Positions 26,300-38,219 of a stretch of DNA of 64,000 nucleotides are shown here, piece by piece; position 1 is the stretch's first letter, and every line of letters begins with the position of its first letter. Position numbers and translations under genes: made by a program. The notes below the pieces were generated by a model. That model saw nothing but the letters and a program-made list of their open reading frames with translations, made no database searches and was not told the origin of the DNA. Origin of the DNA: Ricordea florida (taxonomy: Eukaryota > Cnidaria > Anthozoa > Corallimorpharia > Ricordeidae); NCBI GenBank assembly GCA_949710005.1, contig OX453277.1, forward strand, positions 436,001 to 500,000, written 5' to 3'.

Positions 26300-26730
26300 C
26301 AATACAAAGCAAATAGTGGCATTGGAAGTTAGTAGACAGACGCAAACTTGCGTAATATTATTCACACGCGACAAACCAGTACAGGACTACGAATCACAAA
26401 GGCAGTTGGATTTCATAATCTCATCCGTTCATTCATTCATTCAGCACCTCATTGGAACATGCATTCTAAGCGAAATTCACTTCATGTGCGAATGCCTCTC
26501 ACGTGACGTTTGCGTCACAGAGATTGAAACTCTCCTTTTAGTACATCTGGGTGGTACTGTACATAAAGTTTCAGATTTTTAAACAGTGTTTTATTTATTC
26601 GCTTTTCTCTAAGAGAATAATCATGGTATTCATTTCCAGTTGTTTGTGTGCTTCAATTGGCACCATGTACTTACATCAATTTCACACTCTTAACTCTCTC
26701 ACTGATTGGTTTGTTGGTTTTGTAGATATC

Positions 26731-27414
26731 ATGGACAGAGCATTTGATTGCAGAATGTGTGAGAGGGTTTTTAAGACGGAGGAGGAACTGGAAAAGCATC
26801 TTCAAAACCATTCTGAGCATCGTCCGTACAAGTGTCCACAATGTAATAAGGGATTCAAGCAACCATGTCACCTCAATCAACACCTGAGGACTCACACAGA
26901 CGAGCGTCCGTTTCCGTGTGAGGTTTGCCGTAAAGCTTTCAAACAAGCTTGCCAACTCAAGCAGCATATGCGACTCCACACAGGAGAAAAACCCTACCAT
27001 TGCTCTGAGTGTAGTCGATCGTTCAAGCAAGCTAGCCAGCTAAACCAGCATGTACGACTTCATACTGGTGAGAAGCCATATAAATGTAACCATTGTAACA
27101 AGACTTTCACTCAAGCCAGTCAACTGCGCTCACACAAGAAGACGCATCAGCCAAAAACCGAGAGAAAATGCCTCTCAAGACCGCGAAAGTCAGTTCCGCG
27201 TGGCCATGTTGTCTTGCCTTTCCAAGAAAAATCACCACAGTCCTTGTCAGTGCCACCAAAGCCTTCCTATTTTAACCCAAATATCAAACTTGAGCCGAGC
27301 CTGAGTTTCAAAAGTACAGTAACATATGGTTCAGATGGGCGGACGCCTGTTCAAATGTGCCGCATCAGGGAACTGCCTGTTACTTCAATCCCAGCAGACT
27401 TTCCAGTTGAATAA
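26731..27414 (+). CDS. C2H2 zinc-finger protein, five fingers
   Basis: Probably a sequence-specific nuclear DNA-binding protein of 227 residues. Five C2H2 fingers are visible at residues 5-27, 33-55, 61-83, 89-111 and 117-139, each C-x2-C-x12-H-x3-H, with linkers ranging from degenerate (SEHRP, TDERP) to canonical TGEKP. Fingers 2-5 share 'F-K/T-Q-x-x-x-L' helices (FKQPCHL, FKQACQL, FKQASQL, FTQASQL), which suggests recent internal duplication. The tail (140-227) is Ser/Pro-rich without a known domain. The start is taken at ATG 26731 because 'ggttttgtag|atatc' just upstream (26725) is a good splice acceptor, so the coding region seems to be one exon behind a non-coding exon. A longer in-frame start at 26551 adds a hydrophobic stretch and is less likely. 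The orthologue is not recognised. Confidence 0.85.
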   Translation: MDRAFDCRMCERVFKTEEELEKHLQNHSEHRPYKCPQCNKGFKQPCHLNQHLRTHTDERPFPCEVCRKAFKQACQLKQHMRLHTGEKPYHCSECSRSFKQASQLNQHVRLHTGEKPYKCNHCNKTFTQASQLRSHKKTHQPKTERKCLSRPRKSVPRGHVVLPFQEKSPQSLSVPPKPSYFNPNIKLEPSLSFKSTVTYGSDGRTPVQMCRIRELPVTSIPADFPVE

Positions 27415-30400
27415 TATCTATACTCATTGGTAGAATTTGTATTTGACAGCATTCTTGAGCCAAGCGCCACTTTTTGAGTGGTCAACACGGTGATTTGTGT
27501 TGTGAAACTTTGGACTCTGAGGCAAGATGTTTTTTGCGTGTTTCTTCTTGTCAGAGTTCTGGAGAAAAACTGCTCTGTTATTACTGCAGAACTTTTATTC
27601 GCAAGTTTCAAGGTATCCACCAGTCTTCGTGCGAAAAGAAACCCAGCTGCATTTTCTCAGGTACTTCTCAGTTTTTTTAGTTCTCTTGAGAGTAACAAAT
27701 TATGTTTAGCAGTCGATCCTAACTTAACGCTCAGTCAGTTTGGGTAAACATAAACTAACCATCATTCTGAAATGTGTTGTGGCCAGAGTGGTTTTCAGTT
27801 CACTGCTGTTAGTACATTCGGAGTTTCGTTGGCTTTGCAGTGCTACGATACTTGTGCCATTTTCTCAACCAAACAGAAGTAAAACCTTAATCAATGTTGA
27901 TAACAACAACTTGCACTCGTTTTTCTTGTCTAAGTTGCTACGCGAAGTACATTTGAGTTTATCCAATTTGTTGTTTTTGACCAAGTTTCTCTCCTGTAGT
28001 TTTGGGTTTACGGCTGTCATTTGAAAACCACTCGGCTCTATTTACCAAATCTAAAGCCACTATCTGCAACATCGGACAGTGAAAAGTTTTTGTAGGTTGT
28101 AACTTGGTAATGTTGGGCAGTTTTAATTGAGAAGTTTAAATGATCGCGTAGAATCCGCATTGTCGGAAGGTGACCAAAGGTTCTGACTGATACACAAATA
28201 GTGCTTGTTGAGTTTGGTGTCCTCCAAACCTTCCATACAACCGCTTTTTGGGACTAGCACTTGAATTTAGAGTCTTCCCTTTATAGAGTTACTGTTTTAT
28301 TACCATGGGAACTAGAAACCCTTGTCAATTCTTAGCACTTGAAAGCTCGTGGACTGAAACTTTACAACTGATTTGTTGGGTCGGATTCCAAATGGCTCAG
28401 CATTCTTGGTCCAGAATAGACGTGTTTGGTGTTCGAATTGACACGGGTTTACACGGCATCGATCGCATGCAGTTTTTCTTGTAAATTCAAAACAAAAAAG
28501 TAGCCAGGTTGGAGAAAACCCTGCGTAGAGAAGGTGATATGCTGTACACTGCAAACTATAGAACGCATAGCTAGGAATGTTGAAAACGTCAAGTGATTAT
28601 TCTGCCTTTATAGTTTACAACTTGGCTTTCTAAAGAGTTTGTTATTAAATCTGCAGAGGTACATGTACAAGAAGGTGTGATATTTCGGAAACACGAAACC
28701 CGTGATTTGAGTTAGAATAACCCTAGATAGTTACTCTATAGACTTTAGCGCTGGCAAAACTATATTTTCACCAGCAACCTCCCCAACGGTTTCTTGAAAC
28801 AATTAGATGGGTATTGTTCTTAGATTGTCTGTCTAGAAAAAATCAAGATTGAATGTCTTTTTCCTAATGACGTGGGCAAGTACTCATTACAAGTTGTCAA
28901 TGACTAGAATGAATGAATAGCCTTGATATCCCTGTAGGACCCAAAAATCTTGTCCAACGAACGATTTTGTGTAGCGTGTGTATGAGTTTAGTACACAACA
29001 AGGTTGTACCGAAAATGGTGCCAAGATAGAACATATTGGGATGTTTGTGCCCTCCGATAATGTTGCAGATTTTTAGTCATAGGACCTTTGTTATCGTGGG
29101 ATTTTCGTTCATTGAGACAGCTGAGCAATACTGTGAAGAATTTTTTTAAAAAAAACTTTTTTGGCCGATTCCAACGCCAATAAGATTGTCTTAAGTTTCT
29201 TCCTAAAGAGTTTTCCTTAGCTTCGGGAAGAAGTAAACAGCGAGCTGAACTGTCCTGAGGAACTGCTCGCAGCTTCTTAAAAAGGCAATTAAGCAGTGTT
29301 TTAAATCAGCAATTTTTTCGATTGCATACTGAAGTGTCCCATTTTCTAGAGTTGTCATACAAACTGTCTAAATAAATGTAGTGTAGCGAAAAATCAAAAA
29401 GAGTTAGTATAGTTAAGGATCTGAATAGAAAAAGAGAAAAAAATGTGGTTATAAATTACTTAGTGGTAAATTGTAGCTTTTATGCCGCGTATATGCAAGG
29501 CCACAGTCGTGTTGTGCGTCTATGCATTGTAGTTTCATACTGTAGGTTTATTAGATTATTGTGGTTATTTTAACATATTATTGGGTTATAATGTAGCTAT
29601 ATTATGGTTTTGTTTTGTAAATTGTTGATAGTTTAAACGTGTAAGTAATTATAATATATTAAGATGATATGTATTTGTTGCCGTCTCAGGAGACGATAAA
29701 TCCGTTAATACTATGCAGTCTACACCTGCTGCAACATTCTAAGAGAATTGGTTAGAAATACTATTTATTCTAATATTTTGTGTTTAGAATCCAATCATTC
29801 CATTGTAAGTATTTTAGTGTTGGCAGTTTTCATACTGCCTTTCTCGTGAATGAAGGTCACGTGTCTCTGCTTGACAGTGTGTTGGTGTGATATGGAGAAA
29901 TTGGAGATTGGTTAGTATATGGAGTAAAAGGGTAAACATGATGTGCTGCTTTTTTGGTCATGTGTTTAATTATAGTATTTTAACCTACCGCTGTAGGAAG
30001 TGCAAATAAGAGATCATTTTACAATGTTTTTTTTTAGCAAGTCACTTCCAGTATGTGCGATCGTTTCTCCAGATTGTCGCATAACATGAAGTTGATTTAG
30101 CAGAACACAGTTGAGCATTTTTAGTTGTCATGGTAACAGTAGTTATTATATCTCTCAGTTAGTACGCGCGCTCTGATTGGTCAATTTAGCGGGCTGTACT
30201 TCACTAAACGGCCCGGTAAATTCAAAACTTTGTTTTGGTCGCCAAAATGTATCCAGATATAATAAATATCTTACAAATCTCGTTTTCTCGGTCCGTACTG
30301 TAAGTTACGGATTCTCGTTTTATTTATGGCCATAAATCCGAGCGGAAAAAACTCGGTCCGTAACTTACAGTATGGACCTCGAACTCAGTAAGAGGTATTT

Positions 30401-31084
30401 CATGCCTAAAGGCTGGAAAAAAAAAACAATAAAAAGTAACTAGTAAACTCCTGAAACTTTTGGATATCAGCTCCGAGTGAAACGCGCACATTACAACTTT
30501 TGCTATTTTACATTTCGTGTAAAGGCCGCACCTGTTATTGAGAATTTAGAAGTTAGTAGAATTTCTAATCTTTTTTCTTTGTTGGGCTATCTAGATTGTG
30601 TGACAAACGTTTTTAGAATCTCCAGAATTTGTTGGCAACAAAGTTGCACCCACGTTTAGGGAAAATTATTCTAATAGTTGTGAAAAATTAAAACGTTAGA
30701 TATTTATTTTTGTTGTGTCTATAACAAAGGAGTCATATGATATCAGAGTTTCATAATGTTACTCCTGAAAAATTAGAGGTTATTTAGTTGAACGTTTCAG
30801 AAGTCGTCAGTCCTACTTTGTGTACATAGCTTACGTAGAACTGTTGTAACTTATACTAATAGACAGTGTTGAAAAAAAATAGAACTTTCATTGTGATGGT
30901 ATAAGTGTGTTTATGAGTTGGATTGATTGTTAGCTTCCCCTTTGTATTAAGATCCACGCTAATGTTGTGACACAGCTTCGGGAGTACATATCAACAGGTT
31001 CAAGAGGGGGGGGGGGTGGATGGTATAGTAATGTCTCTTCGCCCCCTGGTGCTAGATTCGTCGACGAAACCGAACACTTCTGCA
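27415..31084 (+). other. Long gene-free tract, probably 3' UTR then intergenic
   Basis: No spliceable ORF is present. AATAAA-type signals occur, for example at 29371-29376, so a 3' UTR near 2 kb is possible. A hairpin lies at 30290-30378. 'tagtacgcgcgctctgattgg' near 30160 resembles the ends of repeats seen at 31970 and 60360. Confidence 0.4.
30290..30378. repeat. Foldback hairpin
   Basis: Arms 'ggtccgtactgtaagttacgga' and 'tccgtaacttacagtatggacc' (one or two mismatches) surround a 45-bp loop containing 'tttatggccataaa', itself palindromic. This is typical of a small foldback transposon. Confidence 0.8.
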
Positions 31085-32065
31085 CACATACTAACCGCAG
31101 AGAACTCTGATGTCAGCGTCTCGTTTATTGAAACCAACAGAAACCAAAGTACTAGAAACTGGGTTAATCAAACAAGTTGCTAAAGTTATTTGAAACACCG
31201 TAAAGTACAAAGGGGAGTGTGACGAAGGGCCAACGCTCGAAACGTCAGCACACCCCCCCCCCTCCCCTTTTTACCTTACGGTGGTATAAATTACTTTATC
31301 AACTTGTTTGATTATCCCAATATCTTGTGTTTCAATTCCCCACCGACGCAGCACCAGTTTCTTTAGAAACTACCCCCACATAAACCAAAGTAGTCGAACT
31401 CACAATTTACCGCTTTTATTTGAACTGGCCGACCAATACAATGACCCCTCACTCTCCACTCCTGCTTATGGTAAATCCCTTAACACCTTTAAGCTGTGTA
31501 CAACCCAAAACATAACTGGCTTCTCCTACAAGCCGATAGAGGAAAGGGGAAATCTCAACGACTCTTCTAATAAGACGATCGTAGTCGTCTTTGTGCAGTC
31601 AACCAATCGCCCTCCAGAACACCTGCATTCCTGCGCGCAGCCATCCTTTACGATGCTTCCCTCGATACATCCTTCAACCAGAAAACAACAAAAATGGGGA
31701 AGATTGGTGTGAACGGTGGGTTGAAAGGGGATAGAGGCTTGAACACGTCTACTTCATTTTACAGCTAAAATATTACTTGTATACACGCGCAGCCTTAGGC
31801 TGGTATTGATACTGGTACGAAAGGTCTCTTGATTTTTGCAGCGATAAACCTGCTTACATGTAGCTCCGCTGTCTGGTTATTAACTGTTTATTTGCCCTGG
31901 TTGCAAATGAATTTATAACGGCAGGGAAGGAGACAAATACATTATAAGACTTTATGAAAAGAACTCGGATACTACGCGCGCACTGATTCGTCGAAAACCT
32001 ATGTGTTATTGTGCTGGTAAACACATAGAAAAGAGACACATTTTTTCGGCGGGCTTGTAAACCAC
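31085..32065 (-). pseudogene. Inverted, internally deleted copy of the tyrosinase gene 3' region
   Basis: On the minus strand this stretch follows the sequence of 60290-62690 in the tyrosinase gene. 'aactctgatg.cag.gtctcg', 'caaacaagttgctaaagtta', the Penelope-like repeat, the last-exon end (SSIGL-stop and the 3' UTR with 'aagctgtgtacaaccc') and exon-5 pieces ('gacgatcgtagtcgtctttg', 'gaacacctgcattcctgcgc', 'ctcgatacatccttcaac') all recur. Then come intron-4 repeat sequences ('tgcagcgataaacctgctta', 'ttgccctggttgcaaatgaa'). About 1.37 kb (exon 5 to exon 6) and about 90 bp inside exon 5 are missing. Introns outside the deletions are retained, so this is a DNA-level copy and not a processed one. 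Confidence 0.8.
31150..31395 (-). repeat. Penelope-like terminal repeat, copy 1
   Basis: It contains the paired blocks 'aatcaaacaagttg(c/a)taaag', 'accttacggtggtataaatt' and 'gcaccagtttctttagaaac', and the central 'gacgaagggccaacgctcga' followed by AACGTCAGCAC. The same blocks occur at 41699-41951 and 62400-62640. This copy is shared with the tyrosinase 3' flank because the whole segment was duplicated. Confidence 0.75.
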
Positions 32066-32097
32066 TTGCCTGCGGCTCTTTGGGGAAATTGCTGTAC

Positions 32098-32640
32098 AAA
32101 ACTCTTTTCGTGTTCTCCCAACAATGTAACACGCTAGTCTACAGCGAGGATCTCAATAGAGACAAATTCCTTTTTGGTCTTCATGGAGAACAGATGCGAA
32201 CTGAGCTACTCAAAACTCATCTCAAGTCAGACAACAGAGAGAAGACCCTAAGCGATGTAGTAGCAGAAGCAAGAGCTATAGGGTCTGCCACGCAAGCAAA
32301 CAAGCTTATAGCTGACTCCTACAAAGCGACATAAGAAGTACACTGGACCGGTCTCAGGCACAGTCAAATGAAGCTCAAAGGAGAACCAGGAACCTGTTTC
32401 TGGTGTGGCAATCGCAAGGGTCCCCACGAATGGAAGATATATCCCGCGAACGGTAGAACCTGTGCTAATTGTGGTGGCAACGATCACTTCGGCCGCGTCT
32501 GTCTGGATGATAGAAGAACTCCACCACAAAACCCCAATACCAACCGGCAGCAGCAACCAAGAGGACGACAAAAAGCAAGGGGCGACAATTGGCGTCGTCA
32601 ACGGGGTGACTCTCGTCCACAATCAAGGGACATGCATACA
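32098..32640 (+). pseudogene. gag C-terminal part with zinc knuckles
   Basis: The frame at 32119-32331 reads LNRDKFLFGLHGEQMRTELL and LSDVVAEARAIGSATQAN, the gag capsid-end pattern. After a stop at about 32332 the frame 32368 onward holds two cysteine motifs: CFWCGNRKGPHEWKIYPANG (modified) and CANCGGNDHFGRVC (a C-x2-C-x4-H-x4-C knuckle). Confidence 0.6.
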
Positions 32641-32702
32641 TTGACCTTTACGACACTGAAGATCAGCACTACAGCAAACCCCTTGATGACCAGTTTGGCC
32701 AT

Positions 32703-33194
32703 ATGTATGCATTAGAAGCTGAAGTACACAACGTAGACTCAGAAACCAGGCCAGAGACTCCGGCGAAGCGTTACTTTACCACCCTTTCGCTCTCCCCAAC
32801 TGGGTCCAACTTCAAGCAAATCAAGTTTCAGATAGACACGGGCGCAACCTTTAACACAATATGTCACTCTACATTGCGGTCTCTCTTACCGTACGCAAGA
32901 ATTAATCGGTCCCCTTATGTCCTATACCCCTATGAAAACTCCAAACCGCTGCATCCAGTAGGCCAAGTCAAACTAGTATGCGAGAAGCCAGAAACCCTGG
33001 TCTTTCAAGTCCTTCCAGACTCGGCCATTGGTTTCCAACCCTCATTACTCTCTGGCAGTGACATCAAGTTACAAGCAGACGAGATCCATTCCCTCTCTAA
33101 GACTGTGCTCTCTGATGTGACGAGTGACCTGCTTCTCGGGTATCGACCCTCTAATCCAAGTGAAGAGGCCACCGCACTTATAACCACAGAATAG
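32703..33194 (+). pseudogene. Retrotransposon aspartic protease
   Basis: KQIKFQIDTGATFNTICHST contains the retropepsin active-site DTGA. 'VKLVCEKPETLVFQVLP' and 'SDIKLQADEI' follow, and the ORF ends at 33194 before RT. It is a retroelement protease and not a host gene. Confidence 0.75.
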
Positions 33195-33299
33195 CCAAAC
33201 AACCCAGGACCCCAACTCACCTGTAACCATCTGCAACAAATACGCGGCATTATCGCTGACCAATGTAAACCGTCTTCCTCTTCCTCAGGTCCAATCAAT

Positions 33300-33755
33300 A
33301 TCACCTCCAACCGTCACCTACCTTCCCCTGGGTACCTGACGAAAGAAGACATCCTAGGTTAGTACGCCAACAGTTTCACAGGAATTGGCAACCTCGGGCC
33401 CCCGGTTTATTTTCATGTCGACAAAAAAGGGCATCCAGTACAGATGCAAGTCCACCGCATACCGATAGCCAAGCGTTACAAAGAGAAAGAAGCTCTAGGC
33501 AGATACGTTGAGAAAGGAATTGTCCCTAAGGTGAACGAGTCAACATGCTGGTGCTCAAACGAGCCTAGTCGTGAGACCCCTAAAAAATTCAGAGTGTGCA
33601 TAGATCCAAGCCAAACAGTAAATAAGGCTATCCAAAGACCAATAAACCAGATGCCCACATTTAATGAGGAACTCCATCGACTCAATACAGCAAAATGCCT
33701 CTCTCTGGTTCATGTCAAGGAACGTATCCTTCACATTCCCCTCGATGAAGAATAA
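33300..33755 (+). pseudogene. Reverse transcriptase N-terminal part
   Basis: GNLGPPVYFHVDKKGHPVQ is followed by RRIPIAKRYKEKEALGRYVE-like sequence, VEKGIVPKVNESTCWCSNE, KFRVCIDPSQTVNKAIQRP and INQMPTFNEELHRLNTAK. This is RT fingers and palm start of a gypsy-type pol. It stops at 33755 before the catalytic YxDD. Confidence 0.7.
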
Positions 33756-33779
33756 TCATGGATGACAACAATGCACACG

Positions 33780-34930
33780 TCATACGATTTATCGTAACCT
33801 ACAGGAAAGACCATACCCTGCACTTGGCTGAAACACTCTCCCGTGAAGCTCTTCCGCAACCCGTAAGAGGTTTTGACGTATTACGCATTGAACCCGAGTA
33901 TGCCGTATTCGTGAGAGACAAGTCAAGATCCCACTCTGACAGCCCTGCTTCAGTTCATCACACAAGGATGGCCACAATACAAAACACAAGTCCGAGAATC
34001 CCTGCGCCCCTAATGGAACGCCAGGGATGAACTGTCGGTTCAGAACGGCATCATCTACAAAGGCACACAAGTTCTGGTACCCCAGTCCATGCAAAAAGAG
34101 ATACTTTCGAAGATACATGCAAACCACGTCTGTGCAGAATGTAACATACGAATGGAACGTGAAGTTCTTTTCTGGCAAGTAATGAGAAAAGCTATTCAGG
34201 ATACTTGTGACGCTTGTAGCAACTGCGCCCAATTTAGGAAGTCAGCGCCCAAGGAACCGAGAAAGTCTCTTCCCATACCCTCAAGGCCATGGGACATAGT
34301 CAGTCAGGACATCAGCAAACTGGAGAAAGAAAACTTCCTAGTAACTGTGTGCCAGGTCGACGAGTTAGTTGACACACTCTCTGCAACTGTAGAAGAGGAG
34401 ACCAAGGCACACTTTGCACGATTTGGCGTCCGTTATTATGCCACACAGACAACAGTACGCAATTTATAGGCCGAGAATACAAGTGATTTGCAGAGGAATA
34501 CGGGTTCAAATATACAACCTCCTCACTCTATCACCCCAAAGGAATCGGTAGAGCCGAAGCGGTCGTCAAAGTGACAGAATCCATGTTGAAGAAAGCTCAA
34601 GATTTCCACAGCGCCACATTTCTGTACAGAAACACGCCACCTCAAGGACACACCTACTCATCTGCTCATCACATGTTCCTTAGGCTCACTAGAACCACCC
34701 AACCATGGTCAGCTCCAAAGTTGTCGCAGAAGAGATTGTCAAGAAAAGACATGCCAGTAAATCATGCTATTACAAGACAGCAGGGGCTGAACAAATAGCG
34801 CTCGATATTGGCAGCTATGCATATGCTTGGCCGCGCCCGAATCAACGGGGCAAACCATGGATCTATAGTGAAGTCATCAGGGAAGATCAATCAAGATCCC
34901 GCGATCCATACCCCAAGAGGCATTACGATC
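33780..34930 (+). pseudogene. RNase H end and integrase (broken)
   Basis: HTLHLAETLSREALPQPV is the RNase H tail ('L..AD.LSRA' pattern). The integrase zinc-binding region follows with HANHVCAECNIRMEREVLFW and CDACSNCAQFRK, then the core with RPWDIVSQDI (first Asp), CHTDNSTQFIGREY (second Asp) and YHPKGIGRAEAVVKV (Glu). The tail reads FLYRNTPPQGHTYSSAHHMF and, in another frame, SYAYAWPRPNQRGKPWIYSE. At least four frame breaks occur. Confidence 0.7.
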
Positions 34931-35499
34931 GGAATAAACAGAGCCCAACTGAGACCTACTGCCCCACCACCTCAACACCAACCGAAGCCCGCAGGAGTTT
35001 CAACCGATCACCACGTGAACGCTTGCCCAGAGCCGGTCTCCTCTTTTCATCACGTGGTTGTAATTTCAATGAGCCATGTGGAAACCGCGCAGCCAAGGAA
35101 CGAGATATAAATAGATTCCGCGCTAAAAATAGATTCTGTTCCTTTATCATATCAGACGGGGTAATGTTATCTTTCCTCATTTTCTCTTGGTATCACCATG
35201 TCGCTCTGCCATTTCACACACCGGTCATTGCACTACCCGATCCTGGCAGAGTGCGCCTCAAAAACAAAAAAAAATCGCTCTCACCTAGGGTTAGTCAGTC
35301 TCACCTCATTGTCTAGTACATTTTATAATTCACCAATAAATTTTTTCCGATTATTATTGGTTTAAATTGATCACGTGACGCGATAGTGTTCTTCCACGGA
35401 GAGACGCTATCATTTCATACTGTCCTTCCAAGGAAAATGACCAGATGGATAGTGCTCGTCGGTGAAAATTAGTATTTGTCCGTGAAAAATTTAATAAGT

Positions 35500-35619
35500 A
35501 TGGCTACTCGCTTCGCCGAGGTCAGTGAAGAAGATGTGACTATCCTTTTCGATGAGGGAGCACCCCAAAAGACCAAGGAGGCGATTTCGTATGGGCATGC
35601 GGTTCAAGGTTTTGACTGA
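35500..35619 (+). pseudogene. N-terminal fragment of a Crypton / DUF3504-type recombinase protein
   Basis: A 39-residue ORF opens MATRFAEVSEEDVTILFDEG and continues with PQKTKEAISYGHAV before a stop. This resembles the conserved start of animal Crypton-derived proteins (RFA.VSEE.V..L.E....KTK.A...). Downstream sequence to 36050 does not continue the protein. It may be a truncated copy of the family whose catalytic end is at 50.3 kb. Confidence 0.45.
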
Positions 35620-36887
35620 GTAAGAAAACTTTTAACAGGACATATATGTTTCAAAGTTACAATACATTTGACGAATTAAAACGTACTCGCCAAGAAAACA
35701 TAACAATGAATACAAGTTAAATTCAACAAAATTGTTTTCACCTGTAAGCTTGGTCTAGAGAGAAAAGAATAACGGAAAACATTGAAGAGTTCCCGGCAGA
35801 AAGACTTGCTGAAGTCCTTCACAAATTTTAGGTGGAGGAACGTAATCTGTATTTAGCGGGTTTAGACTGTTTTTCAACTGGCACGCGGAAGAAAGTTAAG
35901 TGGTGAACAATAACGAAAGTAGAGAGTTTATGTCTCGGAGCAATCGGTCTGATGGTTACCCCTTGGAAATTTGATGTTCTTAATTTTAAGAACAACAAAT
36001 TTCCGCGGGAAACTATCAGCTGATACTTCCTCAACAGAAACACTCTGTTTTTTAGATAGCAAAATACAGCCATCCGTGCCTGGCTGTGCGTAGGCGTGAC
36101 GTATTAGCAGCTGGCAAGGATGTGAATTAGTAGCCAATGACAACGTTAGAGCTTGTGTTTAAGTGTGACACTTAGCTCCAAATATAAAGGATAATAGACG
36201 ATGCTGTGGACCCATCCCCCCTAAAAAATCAAGTTTGAAGTAAGTGGCTGAAACCATGGTACATGAAAGCTCAAGGGCACCCAACGACTATTTTCGGTAA
36301 AAATCTGTTCGGAAGCAAGGTGAGCTACAATTTTCGAATATCGAACACACAGGCCCTCGGATTTTCGAACCGTGTATCTGAATTAATAGATTTTCAGTCC
36401 CTAAAAATGTTCACCTAAAAACATGTATTCGCAACAAGGGAAAAGTAGTCCGTTTTCGGAAAGGATATTTTTGCAATTTTTGGCACTTAAAAAGGTCACC
36501 TAGCAATTTCGGATGAGTAAATGGTTCGGTAGGAATTTTTTAGAAGGTGCCGTCCAGCTAGCAATTTCTGAAATGAAGATCTCATTGCCTATTCCCTTAT
36601 CAAGCGGATGGTCAGCGACACCGATTCCAGACCGTTTCCTCTCTCTACCGTGAAAATCCTGGTGCTTGGGGATCAAATAGAAGACAGAATTCAGTAAACT
36701 TCGGGAACTTATTAGATATTCAAAATGTCACCTCATCTTCCTCATTAAGATGCGAAACCAACAGCGTGACTCCAAGCTCTCGTGGGACCTCGCATTTTGT
36801 GCCTGGCACCCCCATCCCTTCCCACCCCTACTCCTAACCAGAGCCATCTACCCTGACGAACCAATGGTGCTGCTGGCGGGAAAAAGC
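35620..36887. other. Gene-free stretch with dispersed repeat
   Basis: Positions 36055-36260 are an inverse copy of 51340-51505: 'agccatccgtgcc', 'tggacccatcc' and 'aagtggctgaaaccatgg' are shared. The rest up to the DIRS element has no coding signal. Confidence 0.6.
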
Positions 36888-37097
36888 AATAATATTTCTC
36901 CTTCACCCCTCTCCGACTGATGGTCGCAATACTGATGCATATGTCGCGCGGCCGCGGCCTGGGTACCACAATATAAAGAAATCGAAGCGCATGTGCTCTT
37001 CCTCTTCGTTTTGTGGCTCGTTTCGGCCGACCACGTTTTGCTTTTCTCCGCTCATTTAGCGTTATTTCTCTGCCTTCGTGCAGCTTACCTGTTGGAA

Positions 37098-38218
37098 ATG
37101 ACTGAACAACTCTCAGATAATGTAAGTATGTTTGCCTTTGTGAGTTTATTCGAGTCTTAGGACATTATTGCAGGTTATGTTCACGATTGAAGATACGAGT
37201 CATTGACCGCCTTCTGTTGTCCTTAGACCGACAACACACCATCTGTCCCGATCCATTTGGCGGGAAGCGGGAGTGCAACACCAGATCTTCCAAATCTTGA
37301 GAAGATGGTTGGCGAGGCCGTAGCAAAGTCTATGCCAGCTGTCCTAAAAAGCCTCTTCACTTCGCCAAACTTGCCGGGTCAGTCAAGCCCTATGGATTCG
37401 GTGGATAAAACCGCCGAACCGCTTCCGTCGAGTTCTCGAAGCGATCGCTTTTACAGCAGCGAACAGGAGACCAAACTGTCTCAAGACCTGCTGGATTTCA
37501 CCACGAAAGCGTTCTCCCGGCCCTTGACCAAAGAAAAATGGAAAGAGCTGACTTCTACATACCCTCCAATTAAGGATACGGAGGCTCTGCTTGTTTCTCC
37601 CACTATGGAGGCTGGAATGAAAGATGATATTAAGAAACGACACGGATACACGAAAACTAAGGAGCTCTTTGCCTTTGATGATGGGCTTGCTGAACGCCAG
37701 AATGCATTTATAGTAGTAGCAAGACCCATTCTAGCAGCCTTGTCAGCCCTGGACGCTGTAGGGGGGAGGAGGAGGCTGAGGATGTGGACCCCGATTCCAT
37801 AAAGGATTTTCTGGAGGATGCTCTGGTCCTACTTGGCAACGCTAATTTCAGATTAAATGCATGGAGGCAAAAACGGTTTTCCGAGTTTCTTACGGAAGTT
37901 GGCAAGCGTACCCTGAAAGAAAGTATCCCTGCCGATAAGCACCTCTTTCCGGATAAATTTCATGCCAAGATAAGGAGCGAGCATGACCACAGCTCAACCA
38001 ACAGCAAACTCATCAGTGCGCCACCAGCAAAGCGCCAGTTCAAACTGCCCTACAGAAGGGATCAGTCCTTTCGTGCAGATCAGCGCTCCAGTGACAACGA
38101 CAGATTTGGCGGGAAACGGAAATGGGGATTTGGCTCCAATTCTAACCACCAATCCTCCAAGCGTGCTAAAACAGACATCTCCTCCCACCCCCCTGGTATC
38201 AAAGCCGGTAACAGATGA
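37098..38218 (+). pseudogene. DIRS gag-like ORF1 with a spliceosomal intron
   Basis: The start ATG at 37098 opens MTEQLSDN and is followed by a perfect GTAAGT donor at 37122 and a TCCTTAG acceptor ending at 37226. Splicing joins phase 0 to TDNTPSVPIHLAGSGS and the long ORF. The protein continues through TKLSQDLLDFTTKAFSRPLT and AFDDGLAERQNAFIVVARP. A frameshift at the G-run near 37757 breaks it, and the rest follows in another frame (DSIKDFLEDALVLLGNANFR, then a basic Ser/Arg-rich tail to 38218). DIRS ORF1 is taken to be the nucleic-acid-binding capsid-like protein. Confidence 0.75.
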
Positions 38219-38219
38219 C

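Larger units (their letters stand above)
32086..34930 (+). mobile_element. Degenerate Ty3/gypsy-type LTR retrotransposon
   Basis: Pieces in sense order are a gag tail, two zinc knuckles, an aspartic protease, the N-terminal part of RT, the RNase H end and integrase. Between about 33755 and 33780 the RT palm and most of RNase H are deleted. Several stops and frameshifts interrupt the rest. LTRs were not found on either side, so the copy is truncated at both ends. Order PR-RT-RH-IN places it with Ty3/gypsy elements. Confidence 0.8.

Noticed and set aside
26551-26730. In-frame N-terminal extension of the zinc-finger ORF
   Set aside because: A good splice acceptor lies at 26725 and the extension looks like intron (hydrophobic, no domain).
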